This document shows, piece by piece, positions 33,845-43,148 of a stretch of 64,000 nucleotides of DNA. Made by a program: the position numbers and the translations under genes. This DNA is from Phyllostachys edulis. Its lineage: Eukaryota > Streptophyta > Magnoliopsida > Poales > Poaceae. The notes under the pieces are model-generated. The model did no database searches. It saw only the letters and a list, made by a program, of their open reading frames with translations, and was not told where the DNA came from. Position 1 is the first letter of the stretch. Each line of letters starts with the position of its first letter. The stretch is from NCBI GenBank assembly GCA_036346405.1, contig CM070559.1:39407889-39471888 (forward strand). Reading direction: 5' to 3'.

Positions 33845-35274
33845 CACTACTACAGAAAAGATCTTCATAGACGGTTCAAAAACGTCATCACAGACGGTTT
33901 CGTGAGCCGCCTGAGTTTATGGGTCAATAATGACATGAGATCATCACAGATGGTTTTTGAACTATCTGTGAAAAAAGCTATCATAGACGGTTCTGAACAA
34001 GAACCGTCCGTGATAGTTTTTTCTATTGCAAAAAAAAATGGATTTTGAGCCAAACCAATCAATTGTTGGACAGTAGTTTCCATATGCAACCTCTAGCAAG
34101 ACAACTAAAATCCAATTAAAATTCTGATGGCAAACACATTGTAGGAGAGACTTATCTAGCAAAAGAAAAACCAAAAGGTTTCACAACGTCCCCTCCGAAT
34201 GGGAAAAAAAGAATAAAATTATAAAGTTAAATTAGCTAGAAACCATCTGTGCCTCCATGCAAGCTCCTAAAGAACTCATCAGCTTCTTGGATTGGTCATG
34301 TGAGCTCCTCTTGTACCTCACCAGCTTGTACCTCACCAGCATATCACAAACTGTTCTTGCCTGTCGTCCGAATTCGACTCAAGCTCGTCGGCAAGGAAAA
34401 GGAGAGACGAGTGAAAACCTCCAGCGACGCTCTGGCATTAGGTACAAATAAAATAAGAAACATCAAACAGCCAACAAATTGTGTATGTTTTAGGGATATA
34501 CATGTACCTTTCGACAGTCTACCTCCTACGGCAGACATGGAGTTCCTACGCGTCCCTCCTCCTTCTCGTCGACTGCGTCTCCTCGCCGAACCACGCCGGG
34601 GAATCGAGGGCGGTCGTCAGAGCTCGGCGTGGGGAGGGGAGAGGGAGAGACTGTTGGAAGACAAGGCAGGGGTGGGTATAATATATAAGGACATCGCTAA
34701 AACATTTCGCCTCCTGCGCAAATGTTCAAAAATTTCTGCGAATCACAAACGGTTTCAAACAAAAACCGTCTGTGACGAGCTAGTATCACAGACGGTTCAT
34801 ATTAAAAACCGTCTGTGATAAGTATCTCCCGATTTTACCTTACTCTGTGACTTGAAATGCCTAACTCTATGATTTTACTATAGCTTGAAATGTCTAACTC
34901 TCTGATTTTACCATGGCTTGAAATCACTAACACTCTTATTTTACCATACCTTGAAATCACTAACTCTCTGATTTTACAATGCCTTGAAATCACTAATTAA
35001 CTCTATGGTTTTACCATGGCTTGAAATCACTTAACTCTATGATTTTACCATGACATGACGGTTTTTAATACAAACCGTCTGTGACGAGGACGGGAAGTCA
35101 CAGACGGTTGGTGTTGAAAACCGTCTGTGATATTACTTCTTGACAGACAGTTTTTAGCGCAGCCAGTAATACAGACGGTTGCTGAATCAAAACCGTCTGT
35201 GATTGTATTTAATACAAATGGTTTTGATCAACCGTCTGTGATGAGGCGTCCAGTATTAGCCTTTTGTAATAGTG
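33845..35274. mobile_element. Non-autonomous CACTA element
   Basis: Left end CACTACTACAGAAAAG and right end CTTTTGTAATAGTG (complement CACTATTACAAAAG) are CACTA inverted repeats. GCG flanks both sides (33842-33844 and 35275-35277), the 3-base duplication of this superfamily. Subterminal regions carry many direct and inverted copies of TCACAGACGGTTTT, which in the family serve as transposase binding sites. Length 1430 bases; no transposase was recognised. It lies within the hAT element at 32497-35412, so it is the younger insertion. Confidence 0.93.
34838..35055. repeat. Tandem repeat of about 35-40 bases, six copies
   Basis: CTTGAAAT(C/G)(A/C/T)CTAACTCT-type followed by (T/A)GATTTTACCATG recurs about six times inside the CACTA element, with small length differences. 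Confidence 0.88.
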
Positions 35275-35493
35275 GCGGCCACATAGTGAGATATATGGAC
35301 GTCCCGCAAGTAGCCACTTAATTTTTGAGTTAGCCCACCAACACACACTTATTGTTTTATGTGGGGCGGGTTTAATGGGTTCGTGGACAGCTCGCATCCA
35401 CTTACACCCCTAATAGCTGCCAACCTTTTCCTTTCTGCCCAGAAATGCTAATGTCGGGACACATCAAAGTAATAGGTGATAAGCACTTGCAAA

Positions 35494-35669
35494 CAGGGGC
35501 GGATTCAAGTGAGGCCTAGGTGCATAGGACATCGGATTCAATTTTATTTTATCGTATCAAAGTTGTTATATGTATATATAAGTGTGCACCCGCAATATAA
35601 ATTCCATAGTCTTATACATATATGACATATACGAGGACCCCGACTATTTTTCATGTAGATCCACCGCTG
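35494..35669. mobile_element. Short hAT-like MITE in the 3' flank of the methyltransferase
   Basis: Length 176 bases, starting CAGGGGCGGATTCAAG and ending GTAGATCCACCGCTG (complement CAGCGGTGGATCTAC). A perfect 8-base duplication CTTGCAAA flanks it (35486-35493 and 35670-35677), as expected for hAT elements. The right duplication begins 31 bases before the gene's stop codon in plus coordinates, so the MITE lies in the likely 3' untranslated region and could supply or alter polyadenylation. Confidence 0.93.
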
Positions 35670-35700
35670 CTTGCAAAGCATTTCAATATATATAGACAAG

Positions 35701-37034
35701 CTACGGGTGGACTTCGATGACCGACCGCACTCCTAGGATAGGCCAAATTTTGTAATGACTAAATCCTGCTTCCATGAATATCTTATGCCAGCTCTGCTCC
35801 CCTCGCTCTTTACCCGTTAATAACACCATCATGCACATGTCCATCAAGAGTTGACCCTCCAATATCTGCTGTGAGGGAGACCCAACCACTGTATCGATGA
35901 TTATCACCTTCCCTGCTCTTGCTCCTTGGGAAATAGCCTCTCTGCATCGTGTTAAGACCTTCACGCAATCCTCGTCGCTCCAATTATGTAGCACAAACTG
36001 CAGCACATAAAATTCACACATCATCAGTAATATAGTATAGCATAAGTTTGTTAGTACTATATTTGCAAGTTTTTATTTGAGAATGCAACCATAAAGTATT
36101 ATATTTGCATTCTTCTACGATTTTACTGATATGCACTATAATACAATATAGTTTAGTACGACGTGCAGGATATTGACTAGTTGAACTACAGCATCATAGT
36201 TTAGTGTACCTTAAGTAGAACAGCATCAGCGGGCGGAATGAATTCCATCATGTCACCACCAACGAACTCAACCATGCCATGAGCCGGGATGCCGTTGACC
36301 ACGTGTGGCAGGTCTAAAACCGAGCACTTGACATGCGGGAAGGCCTTGGCAATGGCCATTGCTGTCATGCCGTTCCCGCCACCGACATCGACCAGCGATG
36401 TTATCCCCGTGAACACCTCGCCACATTCACGGACGACGAGCTCCGCCGCGAACTGGCTATCGGACCCCATCCCCTCGTTGAAAATCGCGTTGAACTCCGC
36501 GTCGCTGCCAGCGACGCCGTAGAAGTCCTTGCCGTGCGCCATCATGAACGGCGTCTCCGCCGCGGCCTCGTCCTCGTTCTGGAACCACTGGTGCAGGCGT
36601 ATGGAAGCCGCCACATGGAACGGCCTGGCGGCCATGAGCACGAACCGCGACAGGGAAGCGCAGCCGTTGACGCCGACGTCGTCCACGAGGAGGCGAGACA
36701 CCGGGGTGAGGCGGTACACGCATGCCGCCGTCGTGGCCCCGTCGCCTTCGGCAGGAACATCCTCGGCCGTGAATATTCCTGCCGCGGCTAGCATCTTCAT
36801 GAGTCGAGGCAAGTAGGGTTGTTTGCTTGGGGGGAGAGGGAGGGTAGCGAGGAGGTCGGACAAGGAGGCGGCGCCACCGCAGCGGTGGATGGCGTCGGGG
36901 ATCCCAAGCTGGACGGCGCTGTACAGAGCCGTGGATTTGAGGTAGCTGTAGGTGTGGCACCAAAGCTCAGCCTGGGCTTGCAGAAGCTCTGCGCTCGAGG
37001 TGGCCATCGTGGGCATGAATTGGTTCTGATCCAT
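35701..37034 (-). CDS. Plant O-methyltransferase, ZRP4/COMT type
   Basis: The enzyme moves a methyl group from S-adenosylmethionine to a hydroxyl of a phenolic or related small molecule in the cytosol; the exact substrate cannot be read from sequence. Exon 1 is 36210-37034 (275 codons) and exon 2 is 35701-35997 (98 codons and stop). The 212-base phase-0 intron has GT (GTACAC) and AG (GCTGCAG) ends. The 373-residue product fits the family. The N-terminal dimerisation domain (about 15-120) has ELWCHTYSYLKSTALYSAVQ. SAM-binding motif LVDVGGGNG is at 214-222, DLPHV at 241-245, GGDMMEF at 259-265. The catalytic His is H279 in FVLHNWSDEDC, and the GKER glutamate is E339. The ATG was chosen because family members start about here; the frame stays open upstream without another ATG. 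No frameshift or stop was seen, so it appears functional. Copia element 2 sits upstream and a MITE downstream. Confidence 0.93.
35998..36209 (-). other. Intron of the O-methyltransferase gene
   Basis: AAG/GTACAC donor and TGCTGCAG/TTT acceptor on the minus strand. AT-rich. The position, just before the HNW catalytic motif, is one commonly seen for this plant gene family. Confidence 0.9.
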
Positions 37035-37110
37035 TGCTTCTTTTGCTAAGCTACTATGGTTTTGATTTGAAGTACTACTAGCCTGAGAACCAAATCTCCA
37101 TTGCTGATGA

Positions 37111-37116
37111 TTTATA
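37111..37116 (-). promoter_or_regulatory. Candidate TATA box of the O-methyltransferase
   Basis: The minus strand reads CCTATAAATC, 77 bases upstream of the ATG. Transcription would be expected to start roughly 30 bases downstream. The copia insertion point (37181) is 65 bases upstream of this box. Confidence 0.6.
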
Positions 37117-37181
37117 GGCTCGATGCCAGCAGTGGTGAGTAGGGCGGTCGCAATAGCAGGTCGCAAACAACACCATGGCAC

Positions 37182-37311
37182 TGTAAGGAATAGCAACTTG
37201 TATTTTCAGAAAGTCAAAAGGCCAGTATATATACACAAAGTACATATGGTAAATATGTAAATAACCTCTCATAACAATGGAAAATAACACACTATACATA
37301 TATCTCTAACA
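37182..37311 (-). repeat. Copia element 2, 3' LTR
   Basis: Plus reading TGTAAGGAATAGCAACTTG...CTCTAACA. On the minus strand it contains TGTATATATACTGG, a TATA-like box pointing towards the methyltransferase. Its outer end is 147 bases upstream of the gene's ATG. Confidence 0.97.
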
Positions 37312-37326
37312 CCCCCTCAAACTTAT
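37312..37326 (-). promoter_or_regulatory. Copia element 2 polypurine tract
   Basis: The minus strand reads TTTGAGGGGG directly next to the 3' LTR. Confidence 0.85.
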
Positions 37327-37367
37327 GGTGGATCAACAACATTGAGTTTTGAGAGGTAGAAGTCATG

Positions 37368-38189
37368 CTATACTCGAGTCTGGACCTTCGTGAAGAAATC
37401 CGCTATCTGAAGCTCGGAAGGCACATACTGAAGAGCAATCACCTGATCATGCACACAAGACCTCATGAAGGAAGCATCAACACCAATATGCTTGGTGAGC
37501 TCATGCTTCATAGGATCGCGGGCAATACTGATAGCACCTGTACTGTCTGACAAGAGAGGAGTCGGTGTAGTGACAGAAACACCAAAATCCTCAAGTAACT
37601 ACCGTAGCCAAGTAATCTCTGCTGTCAAGAGAGTCATAGCTCGCAACTCAGCCTCTGCACTCAAACGAGACACTGTAGTATGTTTCTTCGTCTTCCAGGC
37701 AATGAGAGAACTACCAAGAAAAACACAGTAAGCAGAGATAGACCGGCGATCAGAGGGATCGCTAGCCCAAGTAGCATCCGAATAAGCCTGAAGCTGTAAC
37801 GAGCTGGAGCGTGGAAAGAAGAGATGGCGAGAGATAGTCCCACGAAGGTATCGCAGAACTCGAAGAAGGTGACTGTAGTGGACCTGAGTGGGAGCAGAAA
37901 TGAACTGACTCAGAATGTGAACTGCATAAGTGATATTCGGACGAGTAACAACAAGGTAGACAAGACTCCCAACAAGATGACGATAGCGAGTCGGATCAGA
38001 AAGAGGCTCACCATCAGAGGGTCGGAGGTGAACATTGAGCTCCATGGGAGTCTCAACAGTACGCTGATCAGTGAGAGAGGCGCGATCAAGAAGATCTTGA
38101 ATATACTTCTCTTGGGACATAAAGAAACCATCTGGAGTGGAAGTAACCTCAATCCCAAGGAAGCAATGAAGAGGACCAAGATCTGACAT
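37368..38189 (-). pseudogene. Copia element 2 RNase H and reverse transcriptase C-terminal part
   Basis: The frame 37599-38189 begins MSDLGPLHCFLGIEV and continues with QEKYIQDLLDRASL, YRHLVGSLVYLVVTRPNITY, and the RNase H start LQAYSDATWASDPSDRRSIS ... CVFLGSSLIAWKTKKH. A second frame (37368-37553) has the RNase H tail KHELTKHIGVDASFMR and ADFFTKVQT. This order matches the copia polyprotein C-terminus. A stop and frame change separate the two frames. Confidence 0.9.
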
Positions 38190-38720
38190 AAGGAACGGCT
38201 CACTAAGACGAGCCTTGAGTGAGCCTTGACAAAGGCAATGTACTCAGAATCATCTCCGGTAATGATCATATCATCAACATATAGAAGAAGAAGAGTCCGA
38301 CTATGAGATGAAGTGTGGACAGAGAGCGCAGGATCATGATCACTCACTGAAAAGCCAACAGCAATGACCACAGAGGAGAAGCGCTCAAACCAAGCACGAG
38401 GGCCTTGCTTAAGGCCATAGAGAGAGCGACAAAGGCGACAGACCATGCCCTCAGGAACAGAATATCCAGGTGGCGGATGCATGTAGACCTCCTCACGCAA
38501 CTCGCCATTAAGAAAGGCATTCTTGACATCAAGCTGAGAATGCACTGACCGGGCGCAATGAGGCGCCACCGAAAGAAGAGTGCGAGCAAGGGTCATGTGG
38601 GCCATAGGAGCAAAAGTCTCGTCAGTAGTCACGACCATGCTCTCGCCGGAAGCCACGAGCAACAAGATGTGCCTTATAGCGCCAAGAGAGCCATCGAGCG
38701 AGTCTTAATCTTATAGACCC
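38190..38720 (-). pseudogene. Copia element 2 reverse transcriptase core
   Basis: The frame around 38210-38665 reads TFAPMAHMTLARTLLSVA, QLDVKNAFLNGELREEVYM, PPPGYSVPEGMVCRLCRSLY, GLKQGPRAWFERF and the active site LLYVDDMIITGDD. The catalytic Asp pair is intact. A frameshift just after the EYIAFVKAHSR string disconnects it from the C-terminal part. The family copies element RNA into cDNA. Confidence 0.92.
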
Positions 38721-39253
38721 ACTTACACGTGATAGGACGAGAGAGATAGAAAAGGAACAAGATCCCAAGTACTAGTACGCCGAGGGCAGCAATCTCCTCG
38801 GCCATAGCATGCTTGCCACTCAGATAAGTAACAAATCACGATCCCAGAGAAGACAAAGCTCACGAAGTAGTCTGCGCCAAAGAAAGGCAAAAGCGGCAGG
38901 GCGAATCGATGGCGATCATGGAGAGCGAGGCGAGGAGAAGATGACCCATCGGGGAAGATGGAGCATCGAGGAGAAGATGGAACATCGAGAAGATAGCATC
39001 AGAGGGGAGCTGCAGGAGCCGCAGGAGACGAAGCAGCGGCGGCGCATAACAAATAAGAGGCCACAGGAGGAATATGTGGAGACTCGATGGGACGGGTGGA
39101 CGAGGGCAAGACAGATATAGGTGTATCTGGAAAGGTCAAAAAAGACAGAGACTCCACAGAGGAAGCCGAAGGAGAGACAGGACGTGGGTAGAAGGGACGA
39201 GACTCGTCGAAAGTCACATCCCGAGAAATCCGCATCCGTCGACTAACAGGATC
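38721..39253 (-). other. Copia element 2 linker between integrase and reverse transcriptase
   Basis: Low-complexity Ser/Pro-rich coding remnant (for example SASSVESLSFLTFPDTPISV in the 38999-39235 frame), as usually found between the copia integrase and polymerase. Frames are broken. Confidence 0.6.
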
Positions 39254-40048
39254 CTAGCACTGATAGCCCTTGTACTCGGCACTGTATCCTAGAAAGACAC
39301 ACTCAATAGACTGAGCGGTCAGTTTGGTGCGTTCTCGAGGGGCGAGGAGAACGTAGCAAACGCAGCTAAACAGACGAAGGGCAGAGTAGTCAGGAAGAAG
39401 ACCATAGAGACGCTCAACAGGGATCGCACCCTGAAGAGCAGAAGAGGGCTGGATGTTGACGAGGTAGGTGGCAGTGGAAACAGTCTCGGCCCAAAAGTGA
39501 GGTGGAATAGAGGCAACAATCATCAGTGCACAAGCCGACTCAAGGAGGTGACGATGCTTGCGCTCAGCGACACCATTCTGAGCATGTGCACCAGGACAAG
39601 AGAACTGAGCGAGAGTGCCCTGCTCAGCAAGGAAGCTACGCAGGTAACGAGAGAGGTACTCGCCAACAGAGTCAGCACGAAAGATACGAATAGGAGTGGA
39701 GAACTGTGTGCGAACCATAGTGGCAAACTGTTTATAGATAGACTAGGCCTCACTACGAGAAGACATGAAATATATCCAAGTGTGGCGAGAGAAATCATCT
39801 ATAAATATGATATAATATCGATGACCCCCTTTCGAAATGAAGGGAGCCGGACCCCAAACATCTGAATAAACAAGATCAAAAGGACGTTGAGACACTGACT
39901 CACTATGAGGATAAGGAAGTTGAATCTGTTTGCCTAACTTACAGCCCTGACAATCTAAGGACACGCCCTGAGATGCACTCCCTGAAGGCCACGACGAACT
40001 AAAGACGACAGACGAGATCCACACAGATGGCCAAGACGGTGATGCCAC
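39254..40048 (-). pseudogene. Copia element 2 integrase
   Basis: Two frames make up the integrase: 39743-40048 has CQGCKLGKQIQLPYP, FDLVYSDVWGPAPF and YYIIFIDDFSRHTWIYFM; 39254-39718 has PIRIFRADSVGEYLSRYL, HAQNGVAERKHRHLLESA and PPHFWAETVSTATYLVN. The three acidic catalytic residues (Asp in YSDVWGP, Asp in RADSVGEY, Glu in GVAERKH) are visible. A stop near 39740 separates the halves. It would insert cDNA into the genome. Confidence 0.92.
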
Positions 40049-40512
40049 TGCTGGAAAGAGCCGGTAGACGGAGTGGTAGAAGCGGAGAGACTGGCAGCGA
40101 CGGTGGCAGCGGAAGGAAGGTGAAGCCAGTCAAGCTCCCAGAGACGCTGTGAGTCAAGGCGCCGAGGGCCAGAACCAACTAGAACTCCCGTGTGGTGGTC
40201 CTGAACACAACAAGAGTTAGAGTCGAGAATGACTCGACAACCAAGATCAGTAATTTGCCCAGCAGAAAGAAGCTGCATGGTAAGGCAAGGAACATGAGCA
40301 ACAGAGGGAACATGAAAAGATGAGTTGCTAAGAGGTCCTCGACCAAAGACAGAAAGAGAGGTACCATCAACAGTAAGAACACTGACAGGAGAATCAAGAG
40401 GTGTAATGAAGGACAGAGTGGAAGAATCAGGAGTCATGTGAAAACATGCTCCAGAATCAAGAATCCACGTAGAGGTGCCTGACTGTGGAGGTGGTGGTTT
40501 CAGAGTGCCCAA
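39955..40512 (-). pseudogene. Copia element 2 protease and pre-integrase region
   Basis: An open frame reads STWILDSGACFHMTPDSS, the retropepsin active site (DSGA), and LCGSRLSSLVRRGLQG after QWHHRLGH, the His-containing pre-integrase zinc region. The protease would release mature proteins. The frame overlaps the start of the integrase frame. Confidence 0.9.
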
Positions 40513-41794
40513 GAGTCAAGTAGCGTAACCGGCGTAACTCTGCCGAGGAGAACTCAAGCGCAGCAAGCGCGTCGAAGTCCGCTATCTCTTGCTCGATGAG
40601 AAACTGCTGAAGGAGTCGATCTGACGCCGATGTAGAAACCGCAGAACTCGCCGAGGAGAACCCGAAGCGGAAGCAAGCGCCAAAGTCCGCTATCTCCTAC
40701 CAAGCTGAGAGAAATCGCCGCAGAGTCGATGCACGACGCCGATGTAAAGCACCGATCTGGGTGCTAGTAGAAGAACGGCGTGAAAGATGCCGCTGCTTCT
40801 TATAGCACTAGGACTCAATGTGGCCGACCTTGTCGTAGTAGGAGCAGTGAGGACGGCCACCGCTAGATGGAGGGCCGCCACCACCACCTGTGGCAGCCGC
40901 TGGAGGAGGTAGTGTACTGAAGCATGGAGCAGTCGGTGTAACAGGTGGACGAGCGGTGAGCACAGAGGGGAGTGGTATTAGACCAGCACCACTCAGGCGA
41001 ACGGAAGCCATCGGTAGGCGGCGCAGGACGGCGTGGCGACCAATGCAACGAAGTCTAACAGGCGGCGCTGGACGACGCGGCGGTTAGATCGACGTTTTTT
41101 TTTCTTCTTTTGTTTTTTGTTTTTTTTCTTTTCCTTTTCTTTTTATCGGGCCGGCCCGCTCAGGCTTAAAAGCATTCGGCTAGCAGGCCGAATCAACCCG
41201 GGAAACCCTAGTTCCCCTTTGTGGTGGCGGCGGCGGGTGACTCCGGCGCCGGCAATGGGCGGATCCAATGACGCAATGACCTCATGCGCGGTGGCACCCG
41301 ATGGCGAGGCTCGCGTGGCGGGCGGAGGAAGATTCGAGCCGGAGAAGCGCTTGAGACGGGCTCGGTTCGAGCGCAGGTCAAAGCGCGCGGCGGCGACGGT
41401 GACGCGTCCAATGGTGGCCCCGAAGCGCTTGAAGCGGCGACCGAGCAATTTTCCGTGGCACCACGAAGTTGTTCTCGGCGAAAAGGCGGAGGCGGAGGTT
41501 CGCCGGGCGAAGGCGGCGGTAGGCGGACGACGACGGTGCGGCAGAGGACCTGCATGGGCGCCCTTTAGCGCGGTGACCCGAAGGCGGCGGGCGTCTGAAG
41601 CGGATGGGAGCGGCGACGGCGGGATCAGGCGGAGGACACGGTTGGTGATGGCGTGCGGAGGACAAGGCCGGCAGCGAAGGACACGGCCATTCAGAGAAGG
41701 TGAGGTCCTCTACCGGCAAAGCCGAGGGGAGGGAAGCCATGCAATGACTAGGGCGGGGAGGACGAGTTAAAGGTCCAGAGAGGAAAACCTAATT
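40513..41794 (-). pseudogene. Copia element 2 gag region and leader, decayed
   Basis: A damaged zinc knuckle is visible at about 40808-40860: HCSYYDKVGHIES before a stop. The second Cys of the CX2C pair is Tyr, so the knuckle could not bind zinc normally. Upstream, 40900-41790 is GC-rich and its open frames on both strands (for example 41033-41770) are Arg/Ala-rich artefacts; no gag core could be read. The TTTTCTTTT run at 41100-41140 is low-complexity. Confidence 0.6.
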
Positions 41795-41808
41795 GGCTCT
41801 GATACCAT
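41795..41808 (-). promoter_or_regulatory. Copia element 2 primer binding site
   Basis: The minus strand reads ATGGTATCAGAGCC just inside the 5' LTR, complementary to initiator tRNA-Met. Confidence 0.95.
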
Positions 41809-41937
41809 GTTAGGAATAGCAACTTGTATTTCCAGAGGGCCAAAGGGCTAGTATATATACACAAAGTACAGGTGGTGAATATGCAAATAACCCCTCATAA
41901 CAATGGGGAATAACACACTATACATATATCTCTAACA
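41809..41937 (-). repeat. Copia element 2, 5' LTR
   Basis: Plus reading TGTTAGGAATAGCAACTTG...CTCTAACA, collinear with 37182-37311. Confidence 0.97.
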
Positions 41938-42001
41938 GGCACCTCGTACGAAGCGTGAACACGAGGAACAGGGCCATGGCGGATGCATTCATTGGATGTA
42001 G
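41938..42001 (-). promoter_or_regulatory. Displaced distal promoter of the O-methyltransferase
   Basis: Because GGCAC is the copia target duplication, this sequence lay directly upstream of 37181 before the insertion. It is now about 4.8 kb away from the gene. No specific element was recognised. Confidence 0.6.
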
Positions 42002-42009
42002 GTCACAAG

Positions 42010-42900
42010 CAGGGAAACTATTTCGTTTCTGAAAAAAATTCACTAGGAGGCGAAACCACTGAAATCACTGAAATTTTGGAATTTCGGTAGTGTTCAAACC
42101 GACGTTTAAAATTTGGACAAAATTTGGCCGAATTTGTAACAGAAAAGAGAGAACATAAAAGCAAACAAAATCAGTGGATCTTCTTGAGCTCGTCGAGCAA
42201 CTTGGGGTTGGAGCAGGCGGCGGCGAGCTCGAAGAAGGCCGGGACAACATAATCAGCTCCGTCAGATTCGACACAAGCTGAGGCGGTGGTGCCTGATGCT
42301 GCGGAGGCGGAGTGGGAGGAGGAGGGCCATAGCTATGGTGCGATGGTGGCAGCGCCTGCTGCTAGTAGTTCCTCAGAGGCGATGGTGGCGGCGCTTGCTG
42401 CTGGTAGTTCCTTAGAGGCGACGCCAGCAGAGACGGATGTACCTGCGGGGACCACTAGGGAGGAGGTTGGCGATGCGGCGGCGGCGCCCACTGCTGCTAG
42501 GGCTGGTGGACATGGTTGGGGGCGGTAGCGGAGGAGGAAGGGTGGTAGGCGTAGGACGCGGAGGATGAGGAGTTGGCCGGCCATGGGGGAGGAGGTGGAG
42601 GAGGGAGCGGGACCTAGAAGCGAAGAGGGCGAGGGAACGGAGCGGGTGGGGAAGCTGTGGCGCGGTGGATGGCGGCGGCCATGGAGAGGGCTTCTTTTGG
42701 GGATCGATTTGGGAAGGTGTGGCGAGCAGGGAGGTTAGGGGCCTTAGGGCATCTTGTTGGGTCGGCCGGATGGGCATTTGGGCTGGGCCAAATTCAAATT
42801 CACCGAGTTTTTTTGAACGAATGGGATTTCTTTCGTTGCCATCCGAAAGGAACGAAAATTCTGAAATTTCGGCGAAATTTCACCAAAACTGTTAACCCTG
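42010..42900. mobile_element. hAT-like non-autonomous element with coding-like interior
   Basis: Flanks GTCACAAG (42002-42009) and GTCACGAG (42901-42908) form an 8-base duplication with one mismatch. Ends are CAGGGAAAC and the complement of the right end CAGGGTTAAC; AAATTTCGG words occur near both ends. Length 891 bases, no transposase. On the minus strand, about 42168-42290 holds an open exon-like frame, ADYVVPAFFELAAACSNPKL then LDELKKIH and stop, whose family was not recognised; it may be a captured host exon. Confidence 0.65.
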
Positions 42901-42908
42901 GTCACGAG

Positions 42909-43070
42909 TCATCACAGCTTACGTCTGCTAGGTCACAAGGCAGTTGTCGGTTAGCTATATCTCGTCAAGAAAGTCCTAGGTGATGGAGAGAGAACGAGGA
43001 GAAAGGAGGTCGTCCTCATGTGACCAAATTGACGAGTGAATGTGTTATTGGAGCCGCGGCGTTTGTTCCC
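42909..43070. other. Short spacer before the tandem array
   Basis: No gene or repeat was recognised. The phrase TAGGTCACAAG near 42930 echoes the target site at 42000. Confidence 0.4.
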
Positions 43071-43148
43071 CACGCGGTTTGTGGGGCCCAGTCGATGACG
43101 CAGCCTGGATGCGTCAAAGACGATGATTGGATCTATGGAGAAGGGTCG

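Larger units (their letters stand above)
32497..35412. mobile_element. hAT element carrying a gene fragment, with nested CACTA
   Basis: Left end TAAGGATGAAAGTGAG and the complement of the right end TAGGGGTGTAAGTGGA are inverted repeats in the Ac-like style. Flanks ATAGCTAC (32489-32496) and ATAGCTGC (35413-35420) form an 8-base duplication with one mismatch. Without the nested CACTA element the original length is about 1.49 kb. No transposase is present. It holds a 53-base minisatellite and two minus-strand coding pieces of an unidentified small gene, so it may be a gene-capturing hAT. Confidence 0.75.
37182..41937 (-). mobile_element. Full-length Ty1-copia retrotransposon 2, in the methyltransferase promoter
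   Basis: Two LTRs of about 130 bases (37182-37311 and 41809-41937) bound the element, and a perfect 5-base duplication GGCAC flanks it (37177-37181 and 41938-41942). Orientation is minus, the same as the methyltransferase. In transcription order it holds 5' LTR, tRNA-Met primer site, gag region, protease, integrase, reverse transcriptase, RNase H, purine tract and 3' LTR. All domains are readable but frames are broken, so it is non-autonomous. By eye the LTRs differ at about 14 of 130 positions, mostly transitions. Confidence 0.97.

Noticed and set aside
34249..34818. 189-residue frame within the CACTA element as transposase
   Set aside because: No transposase motif. It runs into the subterminal ACAGACGG repeats, so it is probably fortuitous.
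36333..36963. Long open frames antisense to or out of frame with the O-methyltransferase (for example 36333-36791 and 36457-36963)
   Set aside because: They are shadows of a GC-rich coding exon. They carry no recognised domain, and the real frame explains the sequence.
37035..37196. A possible N-terminal extension of the O-methyltransferase reaching into the copia LTR
   Set aside because: The frame is open, but its upstream 'start' is TTG, there is no ATG before 37034, and a stop lies just further upstream. Family proteins start near MDQNQF.
41033..41770. 245-residue plus-strand frame
   Set aside because: It runs against the copia element 2 strand through its GC-rich gag leader. Arg/Ala-rich with no domain.
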